NCBI GenBank assembly: GCA_019746095.1
Contig: JAIESL010000002.1
Span: 1-64,000 of the forward strand
Origin: Caulobacteraceae bacterium
Lineage (GTDB): Bacteria > Pseudomonadota > Alphaproteobacteria > Caulobacterales > Caulobacteraceae
DNA: 64,000 nt
Direction of reading: 5' to 3'
Under the pieces are notes generated by a model. It saw only the letters and a list, made by a program, of their open reading frames with translations, had not been told where the DNA came from and searched no databases. Every line of letters begins with the position of its first letter. The stretch's first letter is position 1. Positions 35,963-44,927 of the stretch are shown here, piece after piece. Both the position numbers and the translations under genes were made by a program.

Positions 35963-36925
35963 ATGACGAAGATTGCGCTGATCGGATGCGGGTACTGGGG
36001 CAAGAACATCGCGCGTGCGCTCAACAAGCTCGGCGTGCTGGCCGCTGTAGTTGACGGTGACTCGAGGACGGCAATCGCTGTTGGCAGTCTGTACGGCGTT
36101 CCGGCGGCTTCTCTCGAGGAGGTTTTGGCCAATCCTGAAATCGTCGGCGTTGCGATCGCAGCCCCTGCGGAACTCCATGCCGCCCTCGCCAGTCGCGCCC
36201 TTTTGGCCGGAAAGGGCGTTTTCGTCGAAAAACCACTGGCGCTGCTCCTAGAGGACGCGGAGAAGCTCCGTGACCTAGCCAATTCAACTGGCAAGGTCCT
36301 GATGGCAGGCCATCTGCTGCAGTATCATCCAGCTTTCGAGTCCCTTCTCGCTGCCGTTAAATCGGGTCGGTTGGGGACTCTGCGATATGCCTATTCGAAC
36401 AGGCTAAGCTTGGGAAAGTTCAGAATTGAGGAGGACGTCATGTGGAGCTTTGCTCCCCACGACCTGTCCATGCTGCTCGCGCTTTTTGACGGGGAGCCGT
36501 CGTCGGTCTCGGCGACTTCCGGCGCGTTCCTGACGCCTGGGATCGCGGACGAGTGCCGTATCGATATGGTTTTCCCCAACGGTGCGCACGCTCACGTTTT
36601 CTCCTCTTGGCTCCACCCATTCAAAGAACACCGTCTGGTGGTGGTCGGAGAGAAGGCGATGGCGGTGTTTGAGGACTCCGCAGCAGGGGACCGCAAGCTT
36701 TTGCTTTATGCCCATCAGATTGACTTATCTTCGGAGACGCCCGCTGCCGAGAAGACGGAGCCGCTGCCAATTCCCTACGGCGACGCAGAACCGCTGCTGT
36801 CCGAATGCCGGCACTTCGTTGAATGCATAGCCACGGGTGCCACGCCCCGCACCGATAGCGTCGAATCTCTCAGGGTTCTCAGAGTCCTCGCCAAAGCGAC
36901 TACCGCACAGAAAGTTAAGCCGTAA
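35963..36925 (+). CDS. wbpB: Gfo/Idh/MocA oxidoreductase, WbpB-like
   Basis: 320 residues. GCGYWGKNIARALNKLG is the NAD-binding start, followed by AAPAELHAALASRALLAGKGVFVEKPLAL with the conserved EKP lysine. In the WbpA-B-E-D pathway this enzyme oxidises C3 of UDP-GlcNAc-uronic acid. The neighbouring aminotransferase overlaps it by one base, and the UDP-sugar dehydrogenase and acetyltransferase follow, which supports this role. Confidence 0.85.
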   Translation: MTKIALIGCGYWGKNIARALNKLGVLAAVVDGDSRTAIAVGSLYGVPAASLEEVLANPEIVGVAIAAPAELHAALASRALLAGKGVFVEKPLALLLEDAEKLRDLANSTGKVLMAGHLLQYHPAFESLLAAVKSGRLGTLRYAYSNRLSLGKFRIEEDVMWSFAPHDLSMLLALFDGEPSSVSATSGAFLTPGIADECRIDMVFPNGAHAHVFSSWLHPFKEHRLVVVGEKAMAVFEDSAAGDRKLLLYAHQIDLSSETPAAEKTEPLPIPYGDAEPLLSECRHFVECIATGATPRTDSVESLRVLRVLAKATTAQKVKP

Positions 36926-38106
36926 TGCCGCCCGCCAAACCTAACAATCCGATCGCTTTCATCGACCTGCAGGCCCAGCGCCGTCGGATAGGGCCTAAGC
37001 TCAACGATGCCGTCATCGCAGCGATTGAGTCCGGGGCCTATATCATGGGGCCGCCGGTCAAAGAGCTTGAGAGCAAGCTCGCCAACTTCGGGCAGGCCAA
37101 GCATTGTCTCACGTGCGCGAACGGAACCGAGGCACTCGTGCTTCCGCTGATGGCGTGGGAGGTCGGTCCAGGCGACGCAGTGTTCTGTCCCAGTTTCACG
37201 TTCGCAGCGACCGCTGAAATCGTGCCTTTGGTCGGTGCGAGCTGCGTCTTCGTCGATGTTGATGGCGATACATTCAACATGTCGCCCTCCCATCTTGAAG
37301 CGACGATCAAGGCGACGCTCCGCGAGGGAACGCTCAAGCCCAAGGTCGTGATTGCGGTCTGTCTTTTCGGGCAGCCCGCAAACTACCCGGCTCTTAGGGA
37401 GATCTGCGATCGCTATGGGCTCAAGCTCATCGCGGACAGCGCCCAGGGGTTTGGGGGCACCTTGAAGGGGAAACACCCGACATACTGGGCAGACTGCACC
37501 ACCACCAGCTTCTTCCCCGCCAAGCCCCTTGGAGCCTACGGGGATGGCGGCGCCGTGCTGACAGACGACGACCTGCTGGCTGAACAGCTGGTATCCCTGC
37601 GTATGCATGGCCAAGCGGGGCCTCGCGATGTCCAGAATGCAAATTTTTCTCACGAGGCCAAATACCTCAATGTTCGCATCGGGATGAACTCCCGACTGGA
37701 TACTGTGCAGGCCGCTGTCCTGCTCGAGAAGCTGGCGATCTTCCCTGACGAGCTGGCTGCGCGGGACGCCGTCGCTGCGCGCTATGGGGCAGGACTTTCC
37801 AACGCGGTCAGTACACCGCGCCTCATGACGGAAGCGACATCGTCGTGGGCGCAATACACCATCAAGACCGACCGTCGAGATGATCTGGCAGCGCACCTCA
37901 AGTCAATGGGCGTTCCTGCCATGGTCTACTATCCGATCGCCATCCATAAGCAGATTCCGTACGCGAAATATCCGCTTGGCCCGGGGGGGCTTCCGGTGAC
38001 CGAAAGCCTTACGCAGAAGGTGCTCAGCCTTCCGATGCACCCTTATCTCGAACCTGATGTGCAGGATTATATCATCCACGCCGTCAATTCCTTTGGCGGA
38101 GATTAG
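36925..38106 (+). CDS. wbpE: DegT/DnrJ/EryC1 aminotransferase, WbpE-like
   Basis: 393 residues. IAFIDLQAQRRRIGPKLNDAV, GAYIMGPPVKELESKLA, ANGTEALVLPLMA and the PLP lysine in SFFPAKPLGAYGDGGAV match the sugar aminotransferase family. It converts the 3-keto sugar to the 3-amino sugar with glutamate. Its start overlaps the wbpB stop and it ends two bases before wbpA. Confidence 0.88.
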   Translation: MPPAKPNNPIAFIDLQAQRRRIGPKLNDAVIAAIESGAYIMGPPVKELESKLANFGQAKHCLTCANGTEALVLPLMAWEVGPGDAVFCPSFTFAATAEIVPLVGASCVFVDVDGDTFNMSPSHLEATIKATLREGTLKPKVVIAVCLFGQPANYPALREICDRYGLKLIADSAQGFGGTLKGKHPTYWADCTTTSFFPAKPLGAYGDGGAVLTDDDLLAEQLVSLRMHGQAGPRDVQNANFSHEAKYLNVRIGMNSRLDTVQAAVLLEKLAIFPDELAARDAVAARYGAGLSNAVSTPRLMTEATSSWAQYTIKTDRRDDLAAHLKSMGVPAMVYYPIAIHKQIPYAKYPLGPGGLPVTESLTQKVLSLPMHPYLEPDVQDYIIHAVNSFGGD

Positions 38107-38107
38107 G

Positions 38108-39481
38108 ATGACCACCGACGAAATGGCGGATTTCGCACAACACGCCAACGCGATGGCGGAACGGTTCAGCAACAAGATCACATCCAAGGAGATCGTGATC
38201 GGCATTGTCGGGCTTGGCTATGTCGGCCTGCCGCTTGCGGAGAGTTTCATCGCCGTGGGGCATCGTGTTCTCGGCTACGATATCGACCCGGCGAAGGTGG
38301 ACGCTGTCAACGAGGGCCGCCAACTCATCAGGCACATTCCAGCGAGCCGGATGGAGGCCCTGCGTGCGACCGGTCGGCTCAGCGCCACGACAGATCTTCA
38401 AAGGATGGCCGAGGCCGACGCCCTTCTGATCTGCGTGCCGACACCGATCAATCTGCATCGGGAGCCTGACCTGAGTTACGTAGAAAAGACGACCGAGAGC
38501 CTGGCCCAGGTGCTGCGGCGCGACCAGATCGTGATCCTCGAATCCACGACCTACCCGGGTACGTCTTCCGAACTTATGCGGCCGCTGCTCGAGCGCATCA
38601 GCGGGTTGCGCGCCGGCTTCGATTTCGCGATCGCCTACAGTCCCGAACGCGAAGATCCCGGGAACCCAGATTTCCATACGTCCACGATTCCCAAGGTTGT
38701 GGGCGCAGATTCCCCTGCCGAGCAACGGATGGCCGTCGAGCTCTACGGCACATTCACGACGCCGGTGCCGGTCAGCAACCTGCGAACCGCGGAGGCTGTA
38801 AAGCTGACTGAGAATATCTTCCGCCTGGTCAACATCGCCTTGGTCAACGAGCTGAAGCAGGTCTTCTCCGCAATGGATATTGACATATTCGAGGTCATCG
38901 ATGCGGCCAAGACGAAGCCGTTCGGGTTTATGCCATTCTATCCGGGACCCGGCCTGGGCGGACATTGCATCCCGATCGACCCCTTCTATTTGACTTGGAA
39001 AGCGAGGGCAGTAGGGGAGAGCACCCGGTTTATCGAACTGGCCGGCGATGTCATCGCCAGCCTGCCGAAGACCGTGATCGAGACGCTGGCTTCCGCAATG
39101 AGCCAGCACCTCAGCAAGCCCGTGATGGGATCACGCATTCTGGTCCTCGGCCTCGCCTACAAGAAGAATGTCGATGACATGCGGGAAAGCCCGTCACTCC
39201 ACCTGATCGCGCTGTTGCGCAGCAGGGGAGCCACCGTGGATTTCTACGATCCCTTCATCGCCCAGGTGCCTGCGACGCGGGACCATCCCGAAATGGCCCA
39301 CGAGCGCAGCGTTGTATGGGATTCTGAGGTGCTCAAGACCTATGACTGCGCACTGATCGCGACCGATCATGACGGCGTGGACTATGCAGGTCTCGCTGAG
39401 TGCGTCGGTCTCATAGTCGACACCCGAAACGCAATGTCCAAGGTCGTCGCGCCCTACCGCGCCAAGATAGTTAAGGCTTGA
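38108..39481 (+). CDS. wbpA: UDP-N-acetylglucosamine 6-dehydrogenase, WbpA-like
   Basis: 457 residues from ATG 38108 (the frame is open upstream inside wbpE). GIVGLGYVGLPLAESF is the NAD site, LICVPTPI and STTYPGTSSEL follow, and PGPGLGGHCIPIDPFYLTWKA holds the catalytic cysteine. It oxidises UDP-GlcNAc to the uronic acid, the first step of the UDP-2,3-diacetamido-2,3-dideoxyglucuronate pathway. The other three pathway enzymes flank it. Confidence 0.9.
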   Translation: MTTDEMADFAQHANAMAERFSNKITSKEIVIGIVGLGYVGLPLAESFIAVGHRVLGYDIDPAKVDAVNEGRQLIRHIPASRMEALRATGRLSATTDLQRMAEADALLICVPTPINLHREPDLSYVEKTTESLAQVLRRDQIVILESTTYPGTSSELMRPLLERISGLRAGFDFAIAYSPEREDPGNPDFHTSTIPKVVGADSPAEQRMAVELYGTFTTPVPVSNLRTAEAVKLTENIFRLVNIALVNELKQVFSAMDIDIFEVIDAAKTKPFGFMPFYPGPGLGGHCIPIDPFYLTWKARAVGESTRFIELAGDVIASLPKTVIETLASAMSQHLSKPVMGSRILVLGLAYKKNVDDMRESPSLHLIALLRSRGATVDFYDPFIAQVPATRDHPEMAHERSVVWDSEVLKTYDCALIATDHDGVDYAGLAECVGLIVDTRNAMSKVVAPYRAKIVKA

Positions 39482-39483
39482 AG

Positions 39484-40092
39484 ATGACGACTTTTGTACA
39501 CACCACCGCGATCGTGGACGATGGCGTGGAGATCGGGCCCGGAACCAAGATCTGGCATTTCAGCCACGTCCTGTCCGGTTCCACGGTAGGCCGCGACTGT
39601 TCAATGGGACAGAACGTAGTTGTGGGCCCCAACGTCAGGGTAGGCGACGGCTGCAAGATCCAGAACAACGTGAGCGTCTATGAGGGTGTCACACTGGAGG
39701 ACGGAGTCTTTTGTGGTCCCTCAATGGTTTTCACCAACGTCCGCACGCCGCGAGCGTTTGTTAACCGCAAGGCGGAGTTCGAGCCGACGCTCGTGAAGAT
39801 GGGCGCAACGATTGGCGCCAACGCCACCGTCGTTCTGGGCGTGACCTTGGGCGAGTTCTGCCTCATTGCGGCCGGCGGCGTTGTGACGAAGGATGTGCCG
39901 TCGTTTGCGTTGATGGCAGGAGTCCCGGCCAAGCGGATCGGTTGGGTGAGCCACGCCGGGGAAGTCCTGGGTGCCGACCTGGTCTGCCCCCGGACGGGTG
40001 ATCGTTACGCCGAGGTCGAGGGTCGGTTGGAGCGAATCGAACTTGGCACCGACACCATAGATTGGCCCCAGTCTCGCCCGACCTCGTCATGA
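39484..40092 (+). CDS. wbpD: UDP-sugar N-acetyltransferase, WbpD-like
   Basis: 202 residues from ATG 39484; a TTG at 39478 overlaps the previous stop and is the alternative. It is a left-handed beta-helix protein with hexapeptide repeats (IGPGTKIWHFSHVLSGSTVG, VVVGPNVRVGDGCKIQNNVS) and the FCGPSMVFTNVRTPRA segment of WbpD-type enzymes. It acetylates the 3-amino group to give UDP-GlcNAc(3NAc)A. Its stop overlaps the next start (ATGA). Confidence 0.88.
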   Translation: MTTFVHTTAIVDDGVEIGPGTKIWHFSHVLSGSTVGRDCSMGQNVVVGPNVRVGDGCKIQNNVSVYEGVTLEDGVFCGPSMVFTNVRTPRAFVNRKAEFEPTLVKMGATIGANATVVLGVTLGEFCLIAAGGVVTKDVPSFALMAGVPAKRIGWVSHAGEVLGADLVCPRTGDRYAEVEGRLERIELGTDTIDWPQSRPTSS

Positions 40093-41306
40093 CCGGTGTC
40101 GTCGCGGGAGCGCCCGTTGATCAAGGCCCTGCGGCGGGCTGGCACCGGTGTAGCGCCACGGTGATGGACACAAGCGATTCAGAAATCACTTTCGATGACC
40201 AAGGCGTCAGCAACCACGCGCGAATCGCGGACTGGCGCTGGCGGAACGAGGTCTTTCACGGCCAGGATGCGGAAACCCGCCTGTCTACCTGGGTTGAGCG
40301 CATCCGCCGCGACGGCCGTGGCAAGGACTACGACTGCATCATCGGATTGAGCGGCGGCGTCGACAGCAGCGTCGTGGCTTGCCGTGTGGTGGACCTTGGC
40401 CTGCGTCCCCTGGCGGTACATCTGGACAACGGATGGAATTCGGAACTGGCCGTCAGCAATGTCGAGAGGATCGTAAAGCGGCTCGGAATCGATCTCTTCA
40501 CCCATGTTGTCGACTGGGATGAGATCAAGGATCTGCAGCGTTCCTATTTCAAGGCCTCGGTCATGGACCTTGAGTGCGTAAGCGATCACGCTATCAACAC
40601 CATCCTGCTGCGCATCGCGAACCGGTACGGCATAGGATACGTGGTGCACGGAGGGAACGTCGCGACGGAGTCGATTCTGCCTCGAAGCTGGGCATACGAC
40701 AAAAGGGATGGCGCGAACGTCAAGGCCATTCATCGCGCATATGGTGAGCGGCCCCTGCGGACGTATCCGATCATGCAGCCCGTGGAGCTGGCCTACCGCC
40801 TGCTTTTGAGACGGATCATCTTCTTCCCCATACTGAACTACGTCGAGTTTAAGAAGTCGGAGGCGCTGGAAGAACTGGTGACCCGACTGGGGTGGCGCCC
40901 CTATGGACGCAAGCACGGGGAGAACCGCTTCACCCGGTTCTTTCAGGAATATTTCCTCGTGCGCAAATTCGGCATCGACAAGCGCAAGGCCCACCTGTCC
41001 AGCCTTATCGTCTCCGGCCAGATCACGCGTGAAGAGGCAATTCTTGAGCTGGAACACCCCCTGTACAAGGACGGTGAAGCTGAGGAAGAGCTGGCCTTCG
41101 TCGCCAAGAAGCTGGACTTCAGCGTTGAGGAACTGAGCGGCCTGATCGAGGCGCCTCGTCGAGACCATACGGACTTTCCCAACGTCTCTTGGATGTTCGA
41201 CCATACATCGGGGCTGACCCAGTTGATCCGCTACTTCGCCAAAGGGGAACTTTCGCTCGGCACGCTCAAAAAGGCGTGGCGGGCGGGGAGCACTCCTGAT
41301 GGGTGA
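40089..41306 (+). CDS. N-acetyl sugar amidotransferase (WbpG family), copy 1, degenerate zinc motif
   Basis: 405 residues from ATG 40089, which overlaps wbpD; an upstream start at 40062 is out of the usual context. The PP-loop LSGGVDSSVV and the family block VHLDNGWNSELAVSNVERIV are intact, as are VATESILP and FFQEYFLVRKFGIDKRKAH. The N-terminal zinc motif is broken: RCSATVMDTSD keeps one cysteine, and GVSNHA replaces the GKCNHC of copy 2. The family amidates an N-acetyl group to acetamidino, with ammonia from HisH/HisF-like partners. It may be a diverged or partner subunit. Confidence 0.85.
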   Translation: MTGVVAGAPVDQGPAAGWHRCSATVMDTSDSEITFDDQGVSNHARIADWRWRNEVFHGQDAETRLSTWVERIRRDGRGKDYDCIIGLSGGVDSSVVACRVVDLGLRPLAVHLDNGWNSELAVSNVERIVKRLGIDLFTHVVDWDEIKDLQRSYFKASVMDLECVSDHAINTILLRIANRYGIGYVVHGGNVATESILPRSWAYDKRDGANVKAIHRAYGERPLRTYPIMQPVELAYRLLLRRIIFFPILNYVEFKKSEALEELVTRLGWRPYGRKHGENRFTRFFQEYFLVRKFGIDKRKAHLSSLIVSGQITREEAILELEHPLYKDGEAEEELAFVAKKLDFSVEELSGLIEAPRRDHTDFPNVSWMFDHTSGLTQLIRYFAKGELSLGTLKKAWRAGSTPDG

Positions 41307-42510
41307 CCGCGCGTCTCCTAGCGGACGCCACATCCATCTCTACTTTTCGCCCTGGCTGCACGAGAGCCGCGCGTGGCGCGCCGGGCGGGCGGCGCTGGAT
41401 GCCGGACTGGCCGCCGAGGTGGACTATGTTGGTCATGCCGTGGCGGGCCTTGATCTGATCGAGCCGCGGGGCCCCGGCGAGACGGTGCGTCGGGTCGGGC
41501 CGTCGCCAGCGGTGCCGGGAACGGGCCGGTTGACCCGCGCTCTGGCCCTGCCGGCGTGGTGGCGCGCCACGGTTCGAGACATGGGTCAACGTACACCGGC
41601 GACCCTGGTGATTGCGCATAGCCTCGCCTCACTTCCCTTGGGAGTTCTGCTCAAGATCCGGAGCGGAGCCCGCCTGTTGTACGATGCGCACGAACTCGAA
41701 TCTGAAAGAGAAGGCTGGTCATGGCCCGTGCGCAAGGCTGCTCGGATCGTTGAGACAGCGCTGATCCGGTTCTGCGACCACACCATCGTGGTCAATGACT
41801 CGATCGCGGATTGGTATCGGGTGGCCTACAGGGGCCTGAGCGTAAGCACGGTCCGCAACGTTCCCACCTCGCTGGCGTATCGCGGTGAGAGCACCTTACG
41901 GCAGGATATCGGGGTGGGTGAGGACGCCGTCGTCGTCGCCTACGCCGGCGCCTTCACGCGGGGCCGCGGACTAGAGACCGCCGTGGAGGCCTTTTCGAGA
42001 GTCGGCGGCGACAAGCACCTTGTTATGGTCGGATATGGACCGATGTCCGCCGACTTGGCGGCTCTGGCGGCCGGCCAACCCAATATTCATCTGCGGCCCT
42101 CTGTGGCGCACGATCAGGTGGTCTCATACCTGAGGGGCGCGGATGTGGGGCTTTGCCAGCCCAACGGGACGTCGCTGAGTTATCATTTCGGTCTCCCGAA
42201 CAAGCTGTTTGAGTACGCGGCCGCCGGGCTCGCCGTCATTGTGGGTGAGGGCCCCGAGTTTCGGGCGTTCGCGAACGAGAGCGGGCTCGGCTGGTCTATT
42301 CGAAACGACGTGGATTCGCTCGTTTCGACCATTGCTCAGCTTACTCGCGCCTCCATCAAGGAACGTATCGCGCAGTCAACCTACCGACCGCCGACCTGGG
42401 CTGATGAAAAAGTACGGTTGTTGGACGCGCTTCGGAGAGCCGTAGGTGGTATTGGTTCGGCAGACGAAGACAGTTCAGCGAGCGTTCAAGAAGTTCGGGC
42501 CCTTCAGTAG
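41299..42510 (+). CDS. GT4-like glycosyltransferase, copy A
   Basis: 403 residues. LLYDAHELESEREGWSWPV, DHTIVVNDSIADWYR, VAYAGAFTRGRGLETAVEAF and [19 protein letters not shown] fit the GT4 family, GT-B fold. It shares segments with copies B and C downstream (YDAHELE, VNDSIADWYR), so the three are paralogues. It overlaps the WbpG-like copy 1 by eight bases and should add a sugar to the lipid-linked unit. The donor and acceptor are unknown. Confidence 0.85.
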   Translation: MGDRASPSGRHIHLYFSPWLHESRAWRAGRAALDAGLAAEVDYVGHAVAGLDLIEPRGPGETVRRVGPSPAVPGTGRLTRALALPAWWRATVRDMGQRTPATLVIAHSLASLPLGVLLKIRSGARLLYDAHELESEREGWSWPVRKAARIVETALIRFCDHTIVVNDSIADWYRVAYRGLSVSTVRNVPTSLAYRGESTLRQDIGVGEDAVVVAYAGAFTRGRGLETAVEAFSRVGGDKHLVMVGYGPMSADLAALAAGQPNIHLRPSVAHDQVVSYLRGADVGLCQPNGTSLSYHFGLPNKLFEYAAAGLAVIVGEGPEFRAFANESGLGWSIRNDVDSLVSTIAQLTRASIKERIAQSTYRPPTWADEKVRLLDALRRAVGGIGSADEDSSASVQEVRALQ

Positions 42511-42558
42511 GCTTCACCCAATAACCGCACGCCAGATTACGAATCAAAAGGCTATGTC

Positions 42559-43719
42559 GTGACCGCACTATCTAGAAAATATCAGCTCTGTACGCAGTGC
42601 GTGATGGACACGTCAGACCCTGACATAACGTTCGATGAGGGTGGAAAATGCAATCACTGCGCTTCCTTTGAGTCGCTCTCGGAACTCTATTGGCACAGAG
42701 GTCCCGAAGGCCGCGTCCTGCTGGAGGAACTTGTCGCGAAGATCAAAAAGGATGGCGAGGGCAAGGACTACGATATTGTCATTGGCGTAAGTGGCGGCGT
42801 CGACAGTTCCTACCTGTTGCACCTGTGCAAGGTTGAATTGGGCCTGCGTCCGATCGCAGTGCACGTCGACTCAGGCTGGAACTCCGAACTGGCGGTGTCC
42901 AACATTGAGAAGATCGTCACCAAGCTGGGCATCGATCTGTTCACTCATGTCGTAGATTGGGAGGAAATGCGCGACCTGCAGCTGGCCTATCTCCGTGCCG
43001 GACTTGCAAACCAGGATGTGCCGCAGGACCATATTTTCCCGGCCGAAGTTTACCGGTTGGCGCGCAAGATGAATATCCACCACATCGCAAACGGTTCAAA
43101 TATCGCGACCGAGAGCATATTGCCCGCGAACTGGGGCTACGATGCCGCTGATTCCAAACAAATCCTGGCCATACAGAAACAATTTGGCACAAGACCGTTA
43201 AAACAATACAAAACTATGTCGTTTTGGGTCCGGCGTCTGTATTTTCCGTACATATATGGCATAAACATGTTCTATCCATTGAACTATATGCCGTACAGCA
43301 AAACGGAAGCAATGACGCTGCTTCAAGAAAAATATGATTGGATTTACTACGGCGGAAAGCACTATGAGTCACGCTGGACTCGCTTCTTCCAATCATACTA
43401 TCTCCCGCGGAGATTTGGATACGACAAACGACGCGCCCATTTGGCCAGTCTTGTAGTAACTGGCGAAATGCCTCGCGATGCAGCATTGGCCGAGATGAAG
43501 AATCCGCCTTATGATCCCAAGGAGATCGAGGCTGACGTGGCGTTTGTTTGCCGAAAACTCGGCATTGATCGATCAGAGTTTGATTCATTGATTCAACAAC
43601 CGCTCAAGAGCCACACCGACTATCCGAACCACTCCCGGGAACTGAATTTCGTGGTCAAGACAGCTCGGGCTATGGTCCGGTTGCGCAATGCAATACTGGG
43701 CGGCAAGGCTGGTCGGTGA
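42559..43719 (+). CDS. wbpG: N-acetyl sugar amidotransferase (WbpG family), copy 2
   Basis: 386 residues from a GTG. The N-terminal zinc motif is complete (CTQCVMDTSDPDITFDEGGK then CNHC). The PP-loop VSGGVDSSYL, VHVDSGWNSELAVSNIEKIV, the DVPQDHIF segment and NIATESILP are intact, and the C-terminal half keeps SYYLPRRFGYDKRRAH. Together with HisH2 and HisF2 it should form an acetamidino group on a 2,3-diacetamido uronic acid. The middle (about 43180-43330) is clearly AT-richer than its neighbours. Its stop overlaps the next start. Confidence 0.9.
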   Translation: MTALSRKYQLCTQCVMDTSDPDITFDEGGKCNHCASFESLSELYWHRGPEGRVLLEELVAKIKKDGEGKDYDIVIGVSGGVDSSYLLHLCKVELGLRPIAVHVDSGWNSELAVSNIEKIVTKLGIDLFTHVVDWEEMRDLQLAYLRAGLANQDVPQDHIFPAEVYRLARKMNIHHIANGSNIATESILPANWGYDAADSKQILAIQKQFGTRPLKQYKTMSFWVRRLYFPYIYGINMFYPLNYMPYSKTEAMTLLQEKYDWIYYGGKHYESRWTRFFQSYYLPRRFGYDKRRAHLASLVVTGEMPRDAALAEMKNPPYDPKEIEADVAFVCRKLGIDRSEFDSLIQQPLKSHTDYPNHSRELNFVVKTARAMVRLRNAILGGKAGR

Positions 43720-44927
43720 TACCGAACTCTCAAATGGGGGTGGGGATGGCGCCGGCGCCACGCCGGTACCTACATCTGACGACGACCAGCGGCCGGTTTG
43801 AGTCCCGCTTGATGAAGCAGGCGCGCACGGCGCTGAGCAGCGGGAATTTCGACGCCGTACACATACTGGCGAAGAAGGGGCGCGGCGACGACGGTCTGGC
43901 CCTGCAAGAGACGATCGAACCCGGACTCACCCTGGAACGGATCGCGGTCCCAAGGGTCGTCCCTGGACTCAACCTTTTGCTTTGGCTCGGGCGGGCTGCC
44001 GGGCGGAGTGTTACCGCCCGGCCGGATGTTGTTAGCGTCCATCACGTTACGCTCCTGCCGTTGGGCGCCCTGGTCAAAGCCCTGACCGGCGCCCGACTGG
44101 TCTATGACGCTCACGAGCTCGAAACCGAGAGCGCGAGCCTCGTCCACCGCCCTCTGCTCAAGGCGGTCTGCAAGGTCCTCGAAGCGGTCTTTCTGCGCTT
44201 CTATGACCAGGCGATCGTCGTCAACGAACCGATCGCTGACTGGTACCGGGCGAGATATCGCCGCCTGCCGATAACCGCGATCCACAACTATCCCCGTGCC
44301 GGCGGCAGGCCAGCGGGTCACGAGAATTGCCTGCGGCTCCTGCACGACATTCCCGACGACAAGGTCGTCTTCATCTATCAGGGCGTCATCTCCGCCGACC
44401 GGGGCCTGCCCTTGCTTCTCGACGTATTCACCCGCGGCATGGTGCCCAACGGCGTCTTCGTCGCAATGGGATATGGCGACATGGTGGACGACGTCCGGGA
44501 GGCCGCCTCGCGAAGCCCCCACGTGAAATACCAGCCCGCCGTCCCGCAGGACGAGATCGTCGCCTACACGGCCTCTGCTGACGTCGGGCTCTGCCTCGTC
44601 GAGGCCATCTGCCTCAGCTATGAACTGTCGCTGCCAAACAAATTGTTCGAATATGTTCAGGCTGGCCTTCCGGTGCTGGTAGGCAATCCCCTGCCTGAAA
44701 TGGCAGGGCTCGTCACCCGCCTTGGACTGGGCATGACGACCGACCTGGACATCGCCTCGATGACGGCTGCCCTGAACCGGATGGCGGAAGCGGATAGCAG
44801 CCCGATGAAGGCCGCCGCAGCCGAGGCCGCCACCCAGTTTATCTGGGAGAACGAAGAGCCCCGGCTGGCGCAGGTGTATGCCGGCTTGGTCCAGGGTCAC
44901 GACGCCAAAGGCGGAAACGCCCCATGA
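43716..44927 (+). CDS. GT4-like glycosyltransferase, copy B
   Basis: 403 residues from a GTG at 43716 overlapping the previous stop; ATGs at 43734 and 43746 are alternatives, the latter with GGGGTGGGG upstream. [57 protein letters not shown] and [20 protein letters not shown] match GT4 enzymes. Residues from about 31 on are identical to copy C except at the very end. It probably transfers a sugar in the same repeat unit as copy A. Confidence 0.86.
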   Translation: MIPNSQMGVGMAPAPRRYLHLTTTSGRFESRLMKQARTALSSGNFDAVHILAKKGRGDDGLALQETIEPGLTLERIAVPRVVPGLNLLLWLGRAAGRSVTARPDVVSVHHVTLLPLGALVKALTGARLVYDAHELETESASLVHRPLLKAVCKVLEAVFLRFYDQAIVVNEPIADWYRARYRRLPITAIHNYPRAGGRPAGHENCLRLLHDIPDDKVVFIYQGVISADRGLPLLLDVFTRGMVPNGVFVAMGYGDMVDDVREAASRSPHVKYQPAVPQDEIVAYTASADVGLCLVEAICLSYELSLPNKLFEYVQAGLPVLVGNPLPEMAGLVTRLGLGMTTDLDIASMTAALNRMAEADSSPMKAAAAEAATQFIWENEEPRLAQVYAGLVQGHDAKGGNAP

